From Candidatus Zipacnadia bacterium (GTDB taxonomy: Bacteria > Armatimonadota > Zipacnadia > Zipacnadales > Zipacnadaceae): a DNA stretch of 6,146 bases. The notes under the pieces are model-generated. The model made no database searches. It was not told where the DNA came from and saw only the letters and a list, made by a program, of their open reading frames with translations. The stretch lies in NCBI GenBank assembly GCA_029821415.1, contig JALGTJ010000072.1:1-6146 (forward strand), written 5' to 3'. Both the position numbers and the translations under genes were made by a program. Shown here piece after piece: positions 1 through 6,146 of this stretch. Each line of letters starts with the position of its first letter. Position 1 is the stretch's first letter.

Positions 1-499
1 TCCGTTCGGGCGGAAATGGCTCCCAATTCATAATCACGTGACCGTCATCGGTCAACAGACGACGGTAGTAGCTGATAGTATCTTCATAACCGGAAGCTGC
101 TGCCACTTCTACTACTTGCATATTCCCGGCCGCTTCGCCCAATAGAACTACGAGCTGGCGTGACAGCTCCTCCACATACTCTGGCTCTGCAGGGTTGAGA
201 AAGCCAACAGTGGCTGGGCCCGAGTGGGTGTGAGTGGCAGCCACCATGATCTGGGTGGATGGAATGCCGGTATTGGCCTCTGCTGCAGATCGCACTTGTT
301 CACTATCTTCAGTGCTTAGTGCAGCAACGTCTGCGGAGATGACCGCGAAGCTGTCAGCGGGGTCTTCACTGTTGGCTATCACCAGAGCACGGGCAAACAA
401 TGGGTCGTGCACGCCCTCCGACGGATGGCTGCGGATCATCCCATCCATCCATACGTTACGTGACGGCGTAATATCTGTCTTCGCAGCTCCCGCCAACAT
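1..499 (-). CDS. Neutral/alkaline ceramidase-like hydrolase, N-terminal fragment (3' end beyond window)
   Basis: The fragment encodes 166 residues and is cut at base 1. It starts MLAGAAKTDITPSRNVWMDG, the usual opening of the neutral/alkaline non-lysosomal ceramidase N-terminal domain (an 'AGAAKxDITP' strand). The family signature AATHTHSGPA is at residues 87-96; in characterised ceramidases the histidines of this block help build the catalytic zinc site. An arginine pair follows in YYRRLLTDDG (144-153), where relatives have an NRR-like motif. Characterised members hydrolyse the amide bond of ceramide, but many bacterial homologues have no known substrate. ATG at 497-499 was chosen because the conserved domain begins at residue 2. 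The frame stays open upstream to a TAG near 653-655, but the extra residues resemble neither the domain nor a signal peptide. Unlike secreted ceramidases this protein looks cytoplasmic. The catalytic serine region and remaining metal ligands lie outside the window. Family call is confident; substrate is unknown. Confidence 0.9.
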   Translation of the reverse strand, partial: MLAGAAKTDITPSRNVWMDGMIRSHPSEGVHDPLFARALVIANSEDPADSFAVISADVAALSTEDSEQVRSAAEANTGIPSTQIMVAATHTHSGPATVGFLNPAEPEYVEELSRQLVVLLGEAAGNMQVVEVAAASGYEDTISYYRRLLTDDGHVIMNWEPFPPER

Positions 500-513
500 A
501 TTATGACACTTGT

Positions 514-518
514 CTCCT
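514..518 (-). promoter_or_regulatory. Possible Shine-Dalgarno for the ceramidase-like gene
   Basis: AGGAG lies upstream of the ATG at 499 with 14 nt between, longer than the usual 5-9. Part of the spacer overlaps a short dyad, GACA-AG-TGTC (505-514), which could bring the site closer if folded. No other purine-rich site is nearer the ATG. Confidence 0.4.
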
Positions 519-605
519 GTTTGTGAGGTTAGCGCGTTACTTGCTGCCTGATTTGCTTGTATGTTCTTCACGTGCGCAGTAAATGCCTGCTTATCGCTGA
601 GCGAG

Positions 606-616
606 TTAGTCACTAA
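606..616. repeat. Perfect 11-bp palindrome TTAGT-C-ACTAA
   Basis: TTAGT and ACTAA are exact reverse complements around a single base. The site is centred about 110 bp upstream of the ceramidase-like start codon. Its compact dyad form suits a dimeric regulator, but one copy gives no proof of function. Confidence 0.3.
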
Positions 617-629
617 TTTCAAGCCACTG

Positions 630-639
630 AGCGGCCGCT
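630..639. repeat. Perfect 10-bp palindrome AGCGGCCGCT
   Basis: This GC-rich self-complementary sequence lies 13 bp from the TTAGTCACTAA palindrome in the same gap. It has no loop or U-tract, so it is not a terminator. It may be chance or a protein-binding dyad. Confidence 0.25.
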
Positions 640-706
640 GCCCAAATGTCAGCTATCCGCAGCGCCCCTGGTCTGTAGGAAGTTGGGGACAGGCCTGCTC
701 ATGTGC

Positions 707-2710
707 TTAGAATGGCGTAGGACTGTATATTTTCCTGGTGAAATAGCCAAAAACGATGGAACCAGCCGCCGCAAGTGTGTCTCCCGCGATCAGCCCGAGA
801 AAGAAGGGCCGAAGATGTGCATAGACCTTGTACCCTCCCCAGCGCATGATACAGGTTTTGATCAGCCATGCGATGAAGTAAGACAGCCAGACGTAGGCGC
901 TAGCATTGTTTCTGGCAATAATGTAGCCGATAGGGTGGAGGCCCAGCCAGTTCAGATGGGTACGCGTCCAGATGAGCGTTGATATAAAGATAAAGCCGCC
1001 CAGGAAATTGGCGATGAGCCAAGGGGAGTGAGGGACGGGAGTGCCCACCAGTGATGACATAATTCGGAAGGGGGCGATAGGTGAGAGTTTCCAGGTATAA
1101 GTATCCACGGTGAAGCTGAACACCCCGCCCAGGGCGTAAGTGGTGCCGATCTTGGAACCCGCCGCCACCAATAGACCTATTGCAAGTGCAACCGCACAGC
1201 CCTTCAACAGCGAACGCCGGTTCAAAGTAACCTCGTCGGAAAGCTTATAAGCAGTCAACAACGAAGGCATAAAGAACTCGCGTAACATCATCATTCGGAA
1301 GACTTGCTCATTCCACAGATTAATGAATACCGGCCACGCGCCCCACACCCGACTGCCCGTTAGGTTGGCGAGGATTGTAGTGCTGGAAAAATTCGGGCTG
1401 ATGTAGACTAAACCGGCTTGGCAGACCATCCAGGTGAACGTAACAAATACTCCTATCCCAAGTGCAACATTAAACATAGCCAACGGCAGACTGCCGCCAT
1501 AGTAGACCAGCCAGCCAATCATTACAGCGCAGCCCAACAGGAATATCCATACAGCGGAGCGGTAGTCCAGCGGTTCGTCGCTGTCGTCCACTTGGCGAAT
1601 CGGCAGAAAGGCTTGACGGAAGACCCGAGCAAAATGACTTCTCCCGAGCCACACGAAGCTGGCCACCAGCGCTATGGTACCGCCTGCCTGCTGCATCTGA
1701 GCCCAGCCACCCCGCGTCCAGCCAGTAAACAGCCCGGCTTCGGGAAGGTTGATCATGCTGAGGATCACAGCTTGAGCATCAAAGAGCACAAAGAAGAACC
1801 ACATACTAAAAGAGGCCTCGGACGAGATCAGATACCCCAGCCCAATGAAACAGAAGTAGAAGTGTAGGATAGGCCCGGTATTCAGCCCCAGTGCGGACCA
1901 GGGCCTGTCGTCAATCACCACCTCCTTCATATGGTTCAGTGCCGGCAGGGCGGGGTAGACTTTGGCCAGGCAATTCCAACCGTGAAACACAAAGGTGAGT
2001 AGCACGCCAAGCCAGAAAAGACGATTGCGCAGCAGACTGTTAAGCGCCTTACCGTGCTCAGGCGCTCTCACGACCTCCATGGGCAGTTGGGCTACCGGAA
2101 ACACCAGTCGTTCATGATCTACCCACTGGCGGCGTAAAATCACTGAAACGCCGATCATCATCATATACATCCCCACGGCATAAAGGCCCCAGACTGCCAT
2201 CGGCGTCAGCCATACTCTCCAGGGGATAGGCACACCAGGCGGCAACCCTTCGTAGAATGCCCGCGTGGCGTAGGGATCGTGGATGAGCAGCTCCGAGGGG
2301 ATCCTTTCGCCGAAAAGCTCATCCCACTTGTTCTCCGCAGAAGAGTAATACTGGTAGGCCGGAAGTTGCGGCACCAATTCCGTCATCAAACCGTTATGGG
2401 CAATGCCGGAGCTTACCGCTATTATGGCCCAGATGGCCACTAACTGGGCCGGTGAGAGCGCCCAGATCACCCGCAGCTTTCGCAGTCCTGCGTTTACCAG
2501 CGTCAGGATGACCAGAACGGCGAAGGCACCTGTGGGGAAGTGGCTGCCCGAAACGAGGGGAAGATAGCGCACCCCGTTAACAATAGGCGTGATCGCCAGC
2601 AGGGCCATTGCAATAGTTAGACCAATGACCCAAGTCGCTGGGGATAGTCGCTCCCGGCATTTTGGTGGTGTGGCCGTGGTAGTTAGGCGGGCTGGTTCTG
2701 CTCTGTCCAT
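707..2710 (-). CDS. Polytopic membrane protein, DUF6785/DUF6784 family, paralogue A (667 aa)
   Basis: This is a full-length integral membrane protein with about 12-14 hydrophobic segments, roughly at 27-45, 59-76, 86-107, 168-192, 230-247, 278-298, 300-320, 341-355, 384-404, 409-436, 501-518, 563-581, 603-620 and 634-655. It matches my memory of the DUF6785 (most of the length) plus C-terminal DUF6784 architecture. Blocks shared with its neighbour include ELLIHDPYATRAFYEG (140-155), RRQWVDHERLVFP (193-205), GWAQMQQAGG (335-344), WPVFINLWNEQVFRMMMLRE (459-478), NWLGLHPIG (587-595) and RWGGYKVYAHLRP (623-635). Acidic residues E298, D311 and E468 lie in or near membrane segments and are kept in both copies. 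ERLVFPVAQLP resembles the FPxG-type motif of OPT/YSL transporters, so a transport role is plausible but inferred. The ATG is the first after an in-frame TAA ten codons upstream; no clear Shine-Dalgarno precedes it. There is no signal peptide beyond the first membrane segment. Substrate is unknown. Confidence 0.9.
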   Translation of the reverse strand: MDRAEPARLTTTATPPKCRERLSPATWVIGLTIAMALLAITPIVNGVRYLPLVSGSHFPTGAFAVLVILTLVNAGLRKLRVIWALSPAQLVAIWAIIAVSSGIAHNGLMTELVPQLPAYQYYSSAENKWDELFGERIPSELLIHDPYATRAFYEGLPPGVPIPWRVWLTPMAVWGLYAVGMYMMMIGVSVILRRQWVDHERLVFPVAQLPMEVVRAPEHGKALNSLLRNRLFWLGVLLTFVFHGWNCLAKVYPALPALNHMKEVVIDDRPWSALGLNTGPILHFYFCFIGLGYLISSEASFSMWFFFVLFDAQAVILSMINLPEAGLFTGWTRGGWAQMQQAGGTIALVASFVWLGRSHFARVFRQAFLPIRQVDDSDEPLDYRSAVWIFLLGCAVMIGWLVYYGGSLPLAMFNVALGIGVFVTFTWMVCQAGLVYISPNFSSTTILANLTGSRVWGAWPVFINLWNEQVFRMMMLREFFMPSLLTAYKLSDEVTLNRRSLLKGCAVALAIGLLVAAGSKIGTTYALGGVFSFTVDTYTWKLSPIAPFRIMSSLVGTPVPHSPWLIANFLGGFIFISTLIWTRTHLNWLGLHPIGYIIARNNASAYVWLSYFIAWLIKTCIMRWGGYKVYAHLRPFFLGLIAGDTLAAAGSIVFGYFTRKIYSPTPF

Positions 2711-2849
2711 AATAGACCATTGAAAAAGCCGGCATTAGCAGTTCAAGCGTCCCGGGGGCCTTCTGTTGAGGCTCCAGGCTGTCGCTCACTAATCAATGCT
2801 ACAGTTTAGCCGTGGGATGGAGCGTTGCCCACTGGCCGCATAGCTGCAA

Positions 2850-2878
2850 GCTCTGAAGATGTCCGGCCCAAGCAGAGC
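2850..2878. repeat. Inverted repeat GCTCTG...CAGAGC
   Basis: Two perfect 6-bp arms (2850-2855 and 2873-2878) are separated by 17 bases, about 140-170 bp upstream of the start of paralogue A. There is no U-tract on either strand. It could be an operator or leader hairpin; chance is also plausible. Confidence 0.25.
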
Positions 2879-3042
2879 ATTATTGTGTTTGGAGAGCACG
2901 CTCAACCTGAAATTTACGTTTGCCTTAGCTTTGTCTGTATATTACTCAACTGTGTGAGGGACTCCTGCATATGCTGGCGATGTATCGGAAAAAGTCCCTG
3001 CTTGGCAACTTTGCTACAGGTCTTTGGAGACGGCCGCTAGTT

Positions 3043-3057
3043 GGAGCGCTCTGCTCC
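3043..3057 (-). repeat. Hairpin directly after the paralogue B stop codon
   Basis: On the minus strand, GGAGC-AGAGC-GCTCC can form a 5-bp GC-rich stem with a 5-base loop, starting 7 nt after the TAA at 3067-3065. The following bases (AACTAG) are not U-rich, so it is not a standard intrinsic terminator. It may protect or mark the 3' end of the transcript. Confidence 0.35.
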
Positions 3058-3064
3058 TCTCTGT

Positions 3065-5062
3065 TTATCCGGGCAGGACATTGTGCCGAATGTTTGTGAG
3101 CCAACCGAGAATGGCGGTGCCAGTGGCCGCCAGCGTATCCCCGGCGATTAGTCCCAAGAACAACGGGCGGAGGTGGCTATATGTCTTGTAGCCTCCCCAG
3201 CGCATGACAGAGTTTTTGATGAGCCAAGCAACCAGAAAAGAAGGCCACATAATTAGCTCGCTCTGATTGTTCTTGGCCATAATGAACCCGATGGGATGGA
3301 GGCCCAGCCAATTCAGGTAGGTGCGCATCCAAATCATCGCCGCTACAAACAAGAACCCGCCCGCGAAGTTGCCAATATACCAGGAGGAAGATGGCACAGG
3401 AGTGCTCACCAAGGATGACATAACTCGAAAGGGCGTTATGGGTAACAATTTCCAATAATACCCGGGGGCGAAGAAGCTTAACGCGCCGCCGAATGTGTAG
3501 GTAGTCCCGATCTTGGAAGCCGCTGCCACCAGCAGCCCTATTGCTATGGCAACAGTACAACCCTTCAACAGTGAATGCCGATCCAAATTGACCTCGTCAG
3601 CAAGCTTGTAGGAGTTCATCAGTGAGGGCATAAAGAACTCTCGCAGCATCATCATGCGAAAGACCTGCTCATTCCAGAGATTGATGAACACGGGCCACTC
3701 GCCCAACAGGCGGCTCCCCGCCATATTGGTAATAACCGAGGTACTGGCAAATGTCGGCATGAAAAAGATAGCCCCAGCCTGGCAGACCATCCAGGCAAAG
3801 GTAGCAAATACACCCAGAGCCAGTACGACATTGAAGATTGCCAATGGCAGACTACCCCCGTAGTAGACCAACCATCCAATCATTACCGCGCAGCCCACCA
3901 GGAACAACCAGACGGCGGTGCGATAGTTTAGTGGCTCAGCCCTGTCGTATGCTGCAGGAGCCGTCGGGAGCGCCTGGCGGAAGACCTGGGCAAAATGTCT
4001 TCTGCCTAACCAGAGGAAGCTGGCGGCCAGTGCCACCGTGCCACCGGCCTGCTGCATCTGAGCCCAGCCACCAGCGCTGTGTCCAATGAACAGCCCGGGG
4101 TCGGGGAGGCCCAACATGCTCATGATAACAGCTTGCGCATCGTACAGCAGGTGAAAGAACCATACGCTGAAGCAGATTTCCGAGGAGATGAGGTAGCCGA
4201 GGCCAACCATCAGGAAATAGACCACCACCCATGTATTCAGCGCAGACCAGGGCCTCTCGCTGGTCGCAACCCAGGCGTAGTTCTTCACCCTGGGTAATGT
4301 AGGGAACGCCGTTGCGAGGAAGTTCCAGCCATGGAACAGCAGAGGCATGAATAGTCCGAGCCAGAAAAGCCTGTTACGCAGCATGCTGTTAAAAGCATAC
4401 CCGCGCTCTGGTGCACGCACTATCTCTAACGGTAGTTGTACTACCGGGAAGACCAGCCGTTCATAATCTACCCACTGACGGCGTAGGATTACCGAAAGGC
4501 CGATCATCATTATATACATCCCCACAACATACAGGCCCCAGACGGCCATCGGTCTCAGCCATACGCCCCAGGGGATGGGCAGACCGGGCGCCAGTCCTTC
4601 GTAAAACGCCCGTGTTGCGTAGGGATCGTGGATGAGCAGCTCCGGGGGGATTCTATTACCGAATAGTTCATCCCAATTGTTTTCCGCGGATGAGTAATAC
4701 TGGTAGGCCGGCAGTTGAGGCACCAGCATGTGCATTAGGCCTGAGTGTGCAATACCAGAACTTACGGCGATCATAGCCCAAATAGCCGCTAACTGAGCTG
4801 GTGAAAGCCCCCAGCGCCCTCGGAACTTGCGCAAGGCTGTGTTTATTAGCGTGATGACGAGCAGTACAGCAAATGCAGCCGTAGGGAAATGACTGCCGCA
4901 CAAAGGGGTAAGGTAGCGAATTCCGTTGACAATAGGCGTTATGCCCAACAACACCATAGCGAAGCTCAGACCAACGACCCAAGTCGCTGGGGATAGCCTT
5001 TCCCGCTGGCTTGCGGGTGGAGCAGTGGGGGACTTAGGTGCCAACAGTTGTGCTGGATTCAT
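3065..5062 (-). CDS. Polytopic membrane protein, DUF6785/DUF6784 family, paralogue B (665 aa)
   Basis: This is a full-length paralogue of the next gene downstream, aligning from RERLSPATW (20-28) to the DTLAA block (642-646) with almost no gaps. By eye identity is about two thirds to 70%. It has the same 12-14 hydrophobic segments and key blocks: RRQWVDYERLVFP (194-206), GWAQMQQAGG (332-341), NLWNEQVFRMMMLREFFMPS (461-480), NWLGLHPIG (584-592) and RWGGYKTYSHLRP (621-633). E295, D308 and E465 match the membrane-embedded acidic residues of the other copy. The main differences are the N-terminal 20 residues, a loop at about 250-278, the linker at 365-375 and the last 20 residues. The ATG at 5060-5062 gives the same start position relative to the conserved domain as in the other copy; no strong Shine-Dalgarno is visible. 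It probably moves a solute across the inner membrane, but this is inferred from a short OPT-like motif and topology only. Substrate is unknown. Confidence 0.9.
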   Translation of the reverse strand: MNPAQLLAPKSPTAPPASQRERLSPATWVVGLSFAMVLLGITPIVNGIRYLTPLCGSHFPTAAFAVLLVITLINTALRKFRGRWGLSPAQLAAIWAMIAVSSGIAHSGLMHMLVPQLPAYQYYSSAENNWDELFGNRIPPELLIHDPYATRAFYEGLAPGLPIPWGVWLRPMAVWGLYVVGMYIMMIGLSVILRRQWVDYERLVFPVVQLPLEIVRAPERGYAFNSMLRNRLFWLGLFMPLLFHGWNFLATAFPTLPRVKNYAWVATSERPWSALNTWVVVYFLMVGLGYLISSEICFSVWFFHLLYDAQAVIMSMLGLPDPGLFIGHSAGGWAQMQQAGGTVALAASFLWLGRRHFAQVFRQALPTAPAAYDRAEPLNYRTAVWLFLVGCAVMIGWLVYYGGSLPLAIFNVVLALGVFATFAWMVCQAGAIFFMPTFASTSVITNMAGSRLLGEWPVFINLWNEQVFRMMMLREFFMPSLMNSYKLADEVNLDRHSLLKGCTVAIAIGLLVAAASKIGTTYTFGGALSFFAPGYYWKLLPITPFRVMSSLVSTPVPSSSWYIGNFAGGFLFVAAMIWMRTYLNWLGLHPIGFIMAKNNQSELIMWPSFLVAWLIKNSVMRWGGYKTYSHLRPLFLGLIAGDTLAATGTAILGWLTNIRHNVLPG

Positions 5063-5152
5063 GGATGATGCTGTTATCTCTGTGGTAGCGCCTCCAGGGG
5101 GCTGGAAGGTAAAGCGGAGCCGAATTTCGAGGCCATGACTTGACTGTCTTCG

Positions 5153-5177
5153 GTGCTCACGGTCAGGCGTTGAGCAC
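5153..5177. repeat. 7-bp inverted repeat upstream of paralogue B
   Basis: GTGCTCA (5153-5159) and TGAGCAC (5171-5177) are perfect reverse complements separated by 11 bases. The repeat lies 91-115 bp upstream of the start of paralogue B. There is no U-run after it on either strand, so it is not an intrinsic terminator. Position and dyad form suit an operator or a leader-RNA hairpin. One arm overlaps the AGCGTGCTC motif also found upstream of paralogue A. Confidence 0.4.
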
Positions 5178-5188
5178 GCTGTCCAACC

Positions 5189-5302
5189 TTACTTCAGTAG
5201 ATAGCCTTCGTCACAGCTCTCCGAATACCTCCCACTCCCTCTACCAAACGCCACCAGCAGGTATACAGTTGTGATTTGGACTGCTAACGTAAGTAGCTCC
5301 AA
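5189..5302 (-). CDS. Possible 37-residue single-pass membrane peptide (weak)
   Basis: This short minus-strand frame lies wholly in the gap between the carbohydrate-binding protein and paralogue B. It could start at TTG 5302-5300 and ends at TAA 5191-5189. The peptide has one strongly hydrophobic segment at about residues 3-19 (LLTLAVQITTVYLLVAF), then a basic glycine/arginine stretch (GRGSGR) and a polar tail, a layout typical of small membrane proteins. The frame also continues upstream inside the 3' end of the preceding gene, where it looks like a shadow. There is no ATG or GTG at a suitable place and no clear Shine-Dalgarno. I do not recognise a family. It may be chance. Confidence 0.2.
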   Translation of the reverse strand: MELLTLAVQITTVYLLVAFGRGSGRYSESCDEGYLLK

Positions 5303-5315
5303 GGTGAGCAGGTTA

Positions 5316-6146
5316 TCAGGGACTGGCCGGTTGATTCGCGGCCGGACCGGCAATCTTGGCGAAGTAGGGGTCCCTGAACTCCACGACATCGTCAGGGCCA
5401 AGGTTCTCGGCACCAAACCGGAGGACGGCCGTCACGGCGCCGGCAGGCACGATATGATGGCAGAAGACCTCTCGCCAATCGTCAGCTCGGCCCAGTGACT
5501 CAGCATTAAAACCGACTGTCGTGTAGTTAGTCAGCCATTGGCCGGTCTGGTCCTTCCAGATGATCCCCATCCTGGCTTTGGCAGGAGGATCGGCGCGGAG
5601 CCGATACTTCACCGAGGCGACGATCTCCTCGCCAGGATTTACGGGAAAGGTCTGAATCCATACACCGTTGTTCGTTGCGTGGATACGTGCGATGCCGTCG
5701 CCGAAGGAAAAGGTGCCGGTGATGTGCTTCCATTGGGCCCAATACTGGGGAGCGCCCTCGGTCACCCAATCAATGCCTGTGGGGTGTTGGTTGCCGTCGC
5801 CGAGTTCGAACCGGGGGTTCCTGACCAGGTTGGGCATCTGCTTGGCACGCGCCAAAACGCGGGCGCTTTCCAGAGACTGGAGCAACTTGGCATCAGCGCC
5901 AGCCGCCTTGTAGTGAGCAAGCAGTTCCTGATATGTGTCCGGTGACTGGGAAGCCAACTGGGTCGCAACAAGCGCCAACGTGGCCTGGTGGTTCTGTTCC
6001 CATTCGGCATAATGGTGCAAGAGCTCAAGGCCAAAACGGTAGTCCTCACAGGGCCCGCTTTGGCCAGGGAATCGCGGTTCCTCACGGAACTCGGCCCAAA
6101 ACTTATGCCGAGCCTGGACTGCAGACAGCAGTCGTTTCGCCAGTTC
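5316..6146 (-). CDS. C-terminal fragment with helical region and CBM4/9-like beta-sandwich (5' end beyond window)
   Basis: 276 residues are visible, numbered from the window edge; the frame is open at 6146 and stops at TGA 5318-5316. Residues 1-105 are charged and helix-prone (ELAKRLLSAVQARHKFWAEF, then LLHHYAEWEQNHQATLALVA), as in the alpha-helical part that follows a catalytic domain in some glycosidase-like proteins. Residues 106-265 look like a galactose-binding-like jelly-roll domain of the CBM4/9 type: it opens NLVRNPRFELGD, has alternating strands with many aromatics (WAQWKHITGTF, GVWIQTFPVNPGEEIVASVK, DDWREVFCHHIVP), and closes VVEFRDPYFAKI. That module commonly binds polysaccharides in secreted enzymes. 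The catalytic part, if any, lies outside the window; a DUF4838-type or glycoside hydrolase protein is one possibility but cannot be shown. The short tail GPAANQPASP has no anchor or sorting motif. The coding sequence is certain; the enzyme class is not. Confidence 0.8.
   Translation of the reverse strand, partial: ELAKRLLSAVQARHKFWAEFREEPRFPGQSGPCEDYRFGLELLHHYAEWEQNHQATLALVATQLASQSPDTYQELLAHYKAAGADAKLLQSLESARVLARAKQMPNLVRNPRFELGDGNQHPTGIDWVTEGAPQYWAQWKHITGTFSFGDGIARIHATNNGVWIQTFPVNPGEEIVASVKYRLRADPPAKARMGIIWKDQTGQWLTNYTTVGFNAESLGRADDWREVFCHHIVPAGAVTAVLRFGAENLGPDDVVEFRDPYFAKIAGPAANQPASP

Larger units (their letters stand above)
500..706. other. Intergenic region between the 667-residue membrane protein and the ceramidase-like gene
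   Basis: This 207-nt gap has no supported gene. It contains two perfect short palindromes (606-616 and 630-639), CAGGCCTG (690-697) just after the upstream stop, and a GACA/TGTC dyad next to the downstream start. I found no hairpin followed by a U-run on the minus strand and no convincing -35/-10 pair, so it is unclear whether the genes are cotranscribed. Confidence 0.6.
2711..3064. other. Long intergenic region between the two paralogous membrane-protein genes
   Basis: This 354-nt gap holds no ORF with believable protein features. The 71-codon plus-strand ORF at 2825-3040 is cysteine-rich, has no start context and resembles no family I know. A short hairpin lies just after the upstream stop (3043-3057), a 6-bp inverted repeat at 2850-2878, and an AGCGTGCTC/AGGTTG motif at 2894-2908 that also occurs upstream of the other paralogue. 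The gap length favours a separate promoter for the downstream copy, but no -35/-10 pair is convincing. Confidence 0.6.

Noticed and set aside
234..506. 90-codon plus-strand ORF
   Set aside because: It lies antisense to the ceramidase-like gene, whose minus-strand frame carries clear family motifs.
683..982. 99-codon plus-strand ORF overlapping the end of paralogue A
   Set aside because: It is antisense to a conserved coding region (the DUF6784-like C-terminus), and its composition shows no protein features.
2577..2789. 70-codon minus-strand ORF overlapping the start of paralogue A
   Set aside because: Most of it is a shifted frame of the conserved N-terminus, and it starts at a GTG without a clear ribosome site. 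A TLELL match to the possible small peptide near 5300 is too short to mean anything.
2885..2906. Promoter-like pair on the minus strand (TTGAGC with AATAAT)
   Set aside because: The spacer is only 15 bp and the -35 match is poor. In an organism of unknown sigma-factor preference this is not enough.
2825..3040. 71-codon plus-strand ORF in the intergenic gap
   Set aside because: It has no recognisable domain, membrane layout or ribosome binding site, and its odd cysteine-rich composition suggests a chance frame.
3043..3057. Intrinsic terminator after paralogue B
   Set aside because: The stem is only 5 bp and no U-tract follows, so it is kept only as a hairpin.
5538..5945. 135-codon plus-strand ORF
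   Set aside because: It is fully antisense to the carbohydrate-binding domain, whose minus-strand frame is clearly coding.

Overview
The window holds four protein-coding genes or gene fragments, all read on the minus strand (right to left), and no recognisable RNA gene, CRISPR array or transposon. In transcription order these are: the C-terminal 276 residues of a protein with a helical region and a carbohydrate-binding-like beta-sandwich (6146-5316, cut by the window edge); a large polytopic membrane protein of 665 residues (5062-3065); a close paralogue of 667 residues (2710-707); and the N-terminal 166 residues of a neutral/alkaline ceramidase-like hydrolase (499-1, cut by the window edge). 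A possible 37-residue membrane peptide (5302-5189) is weak.

The two membrane proteins look like the DUF6785/DUF6784 family. From memory, these large uncharacterised multi-pass proteins occur mostly in Armatimonadota, Planctomycetota, Verrucomicrobiota/Lentisphaerota and related candidate phyla. The ceramidase-like fold is also heavily expanded in those groups. With the moderate GC content, this suggests an environmental, probably uncultivated, heterotrophic bacterium of that kind. The phylum cannot be fixed from the window.

The two membrane proteins are about two thirds to 70% identical by eye along their whole length, with nearly identical length and the same order of conserved blocks. They therefore look like a tandem duplication. 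The gaps between genes are long for a tight operon (253, 354 and 207 nt), so each gene may have its own control. The gaps hold short inverted repeats but no convincing intrinsic terminator or sigma70 promoter. A small split motif (AGCGTGCTC beside AGGTTG) lies upstream of both paralogues.

A working idea, which is inference only, is a locus for use of glycans or amide-linked glycoconjugates. In it a carbohydrate-binding enzyme acts on the substrate, one or both membrane proteins move a product, and a cytoplasmic ceramidase-like metal hydrolase cleaves it. A conserved segment of the membrane proteins resembles the FPxG-type motif of oligopeptide (OPT) transporters, which makes transport plausible but unproven.
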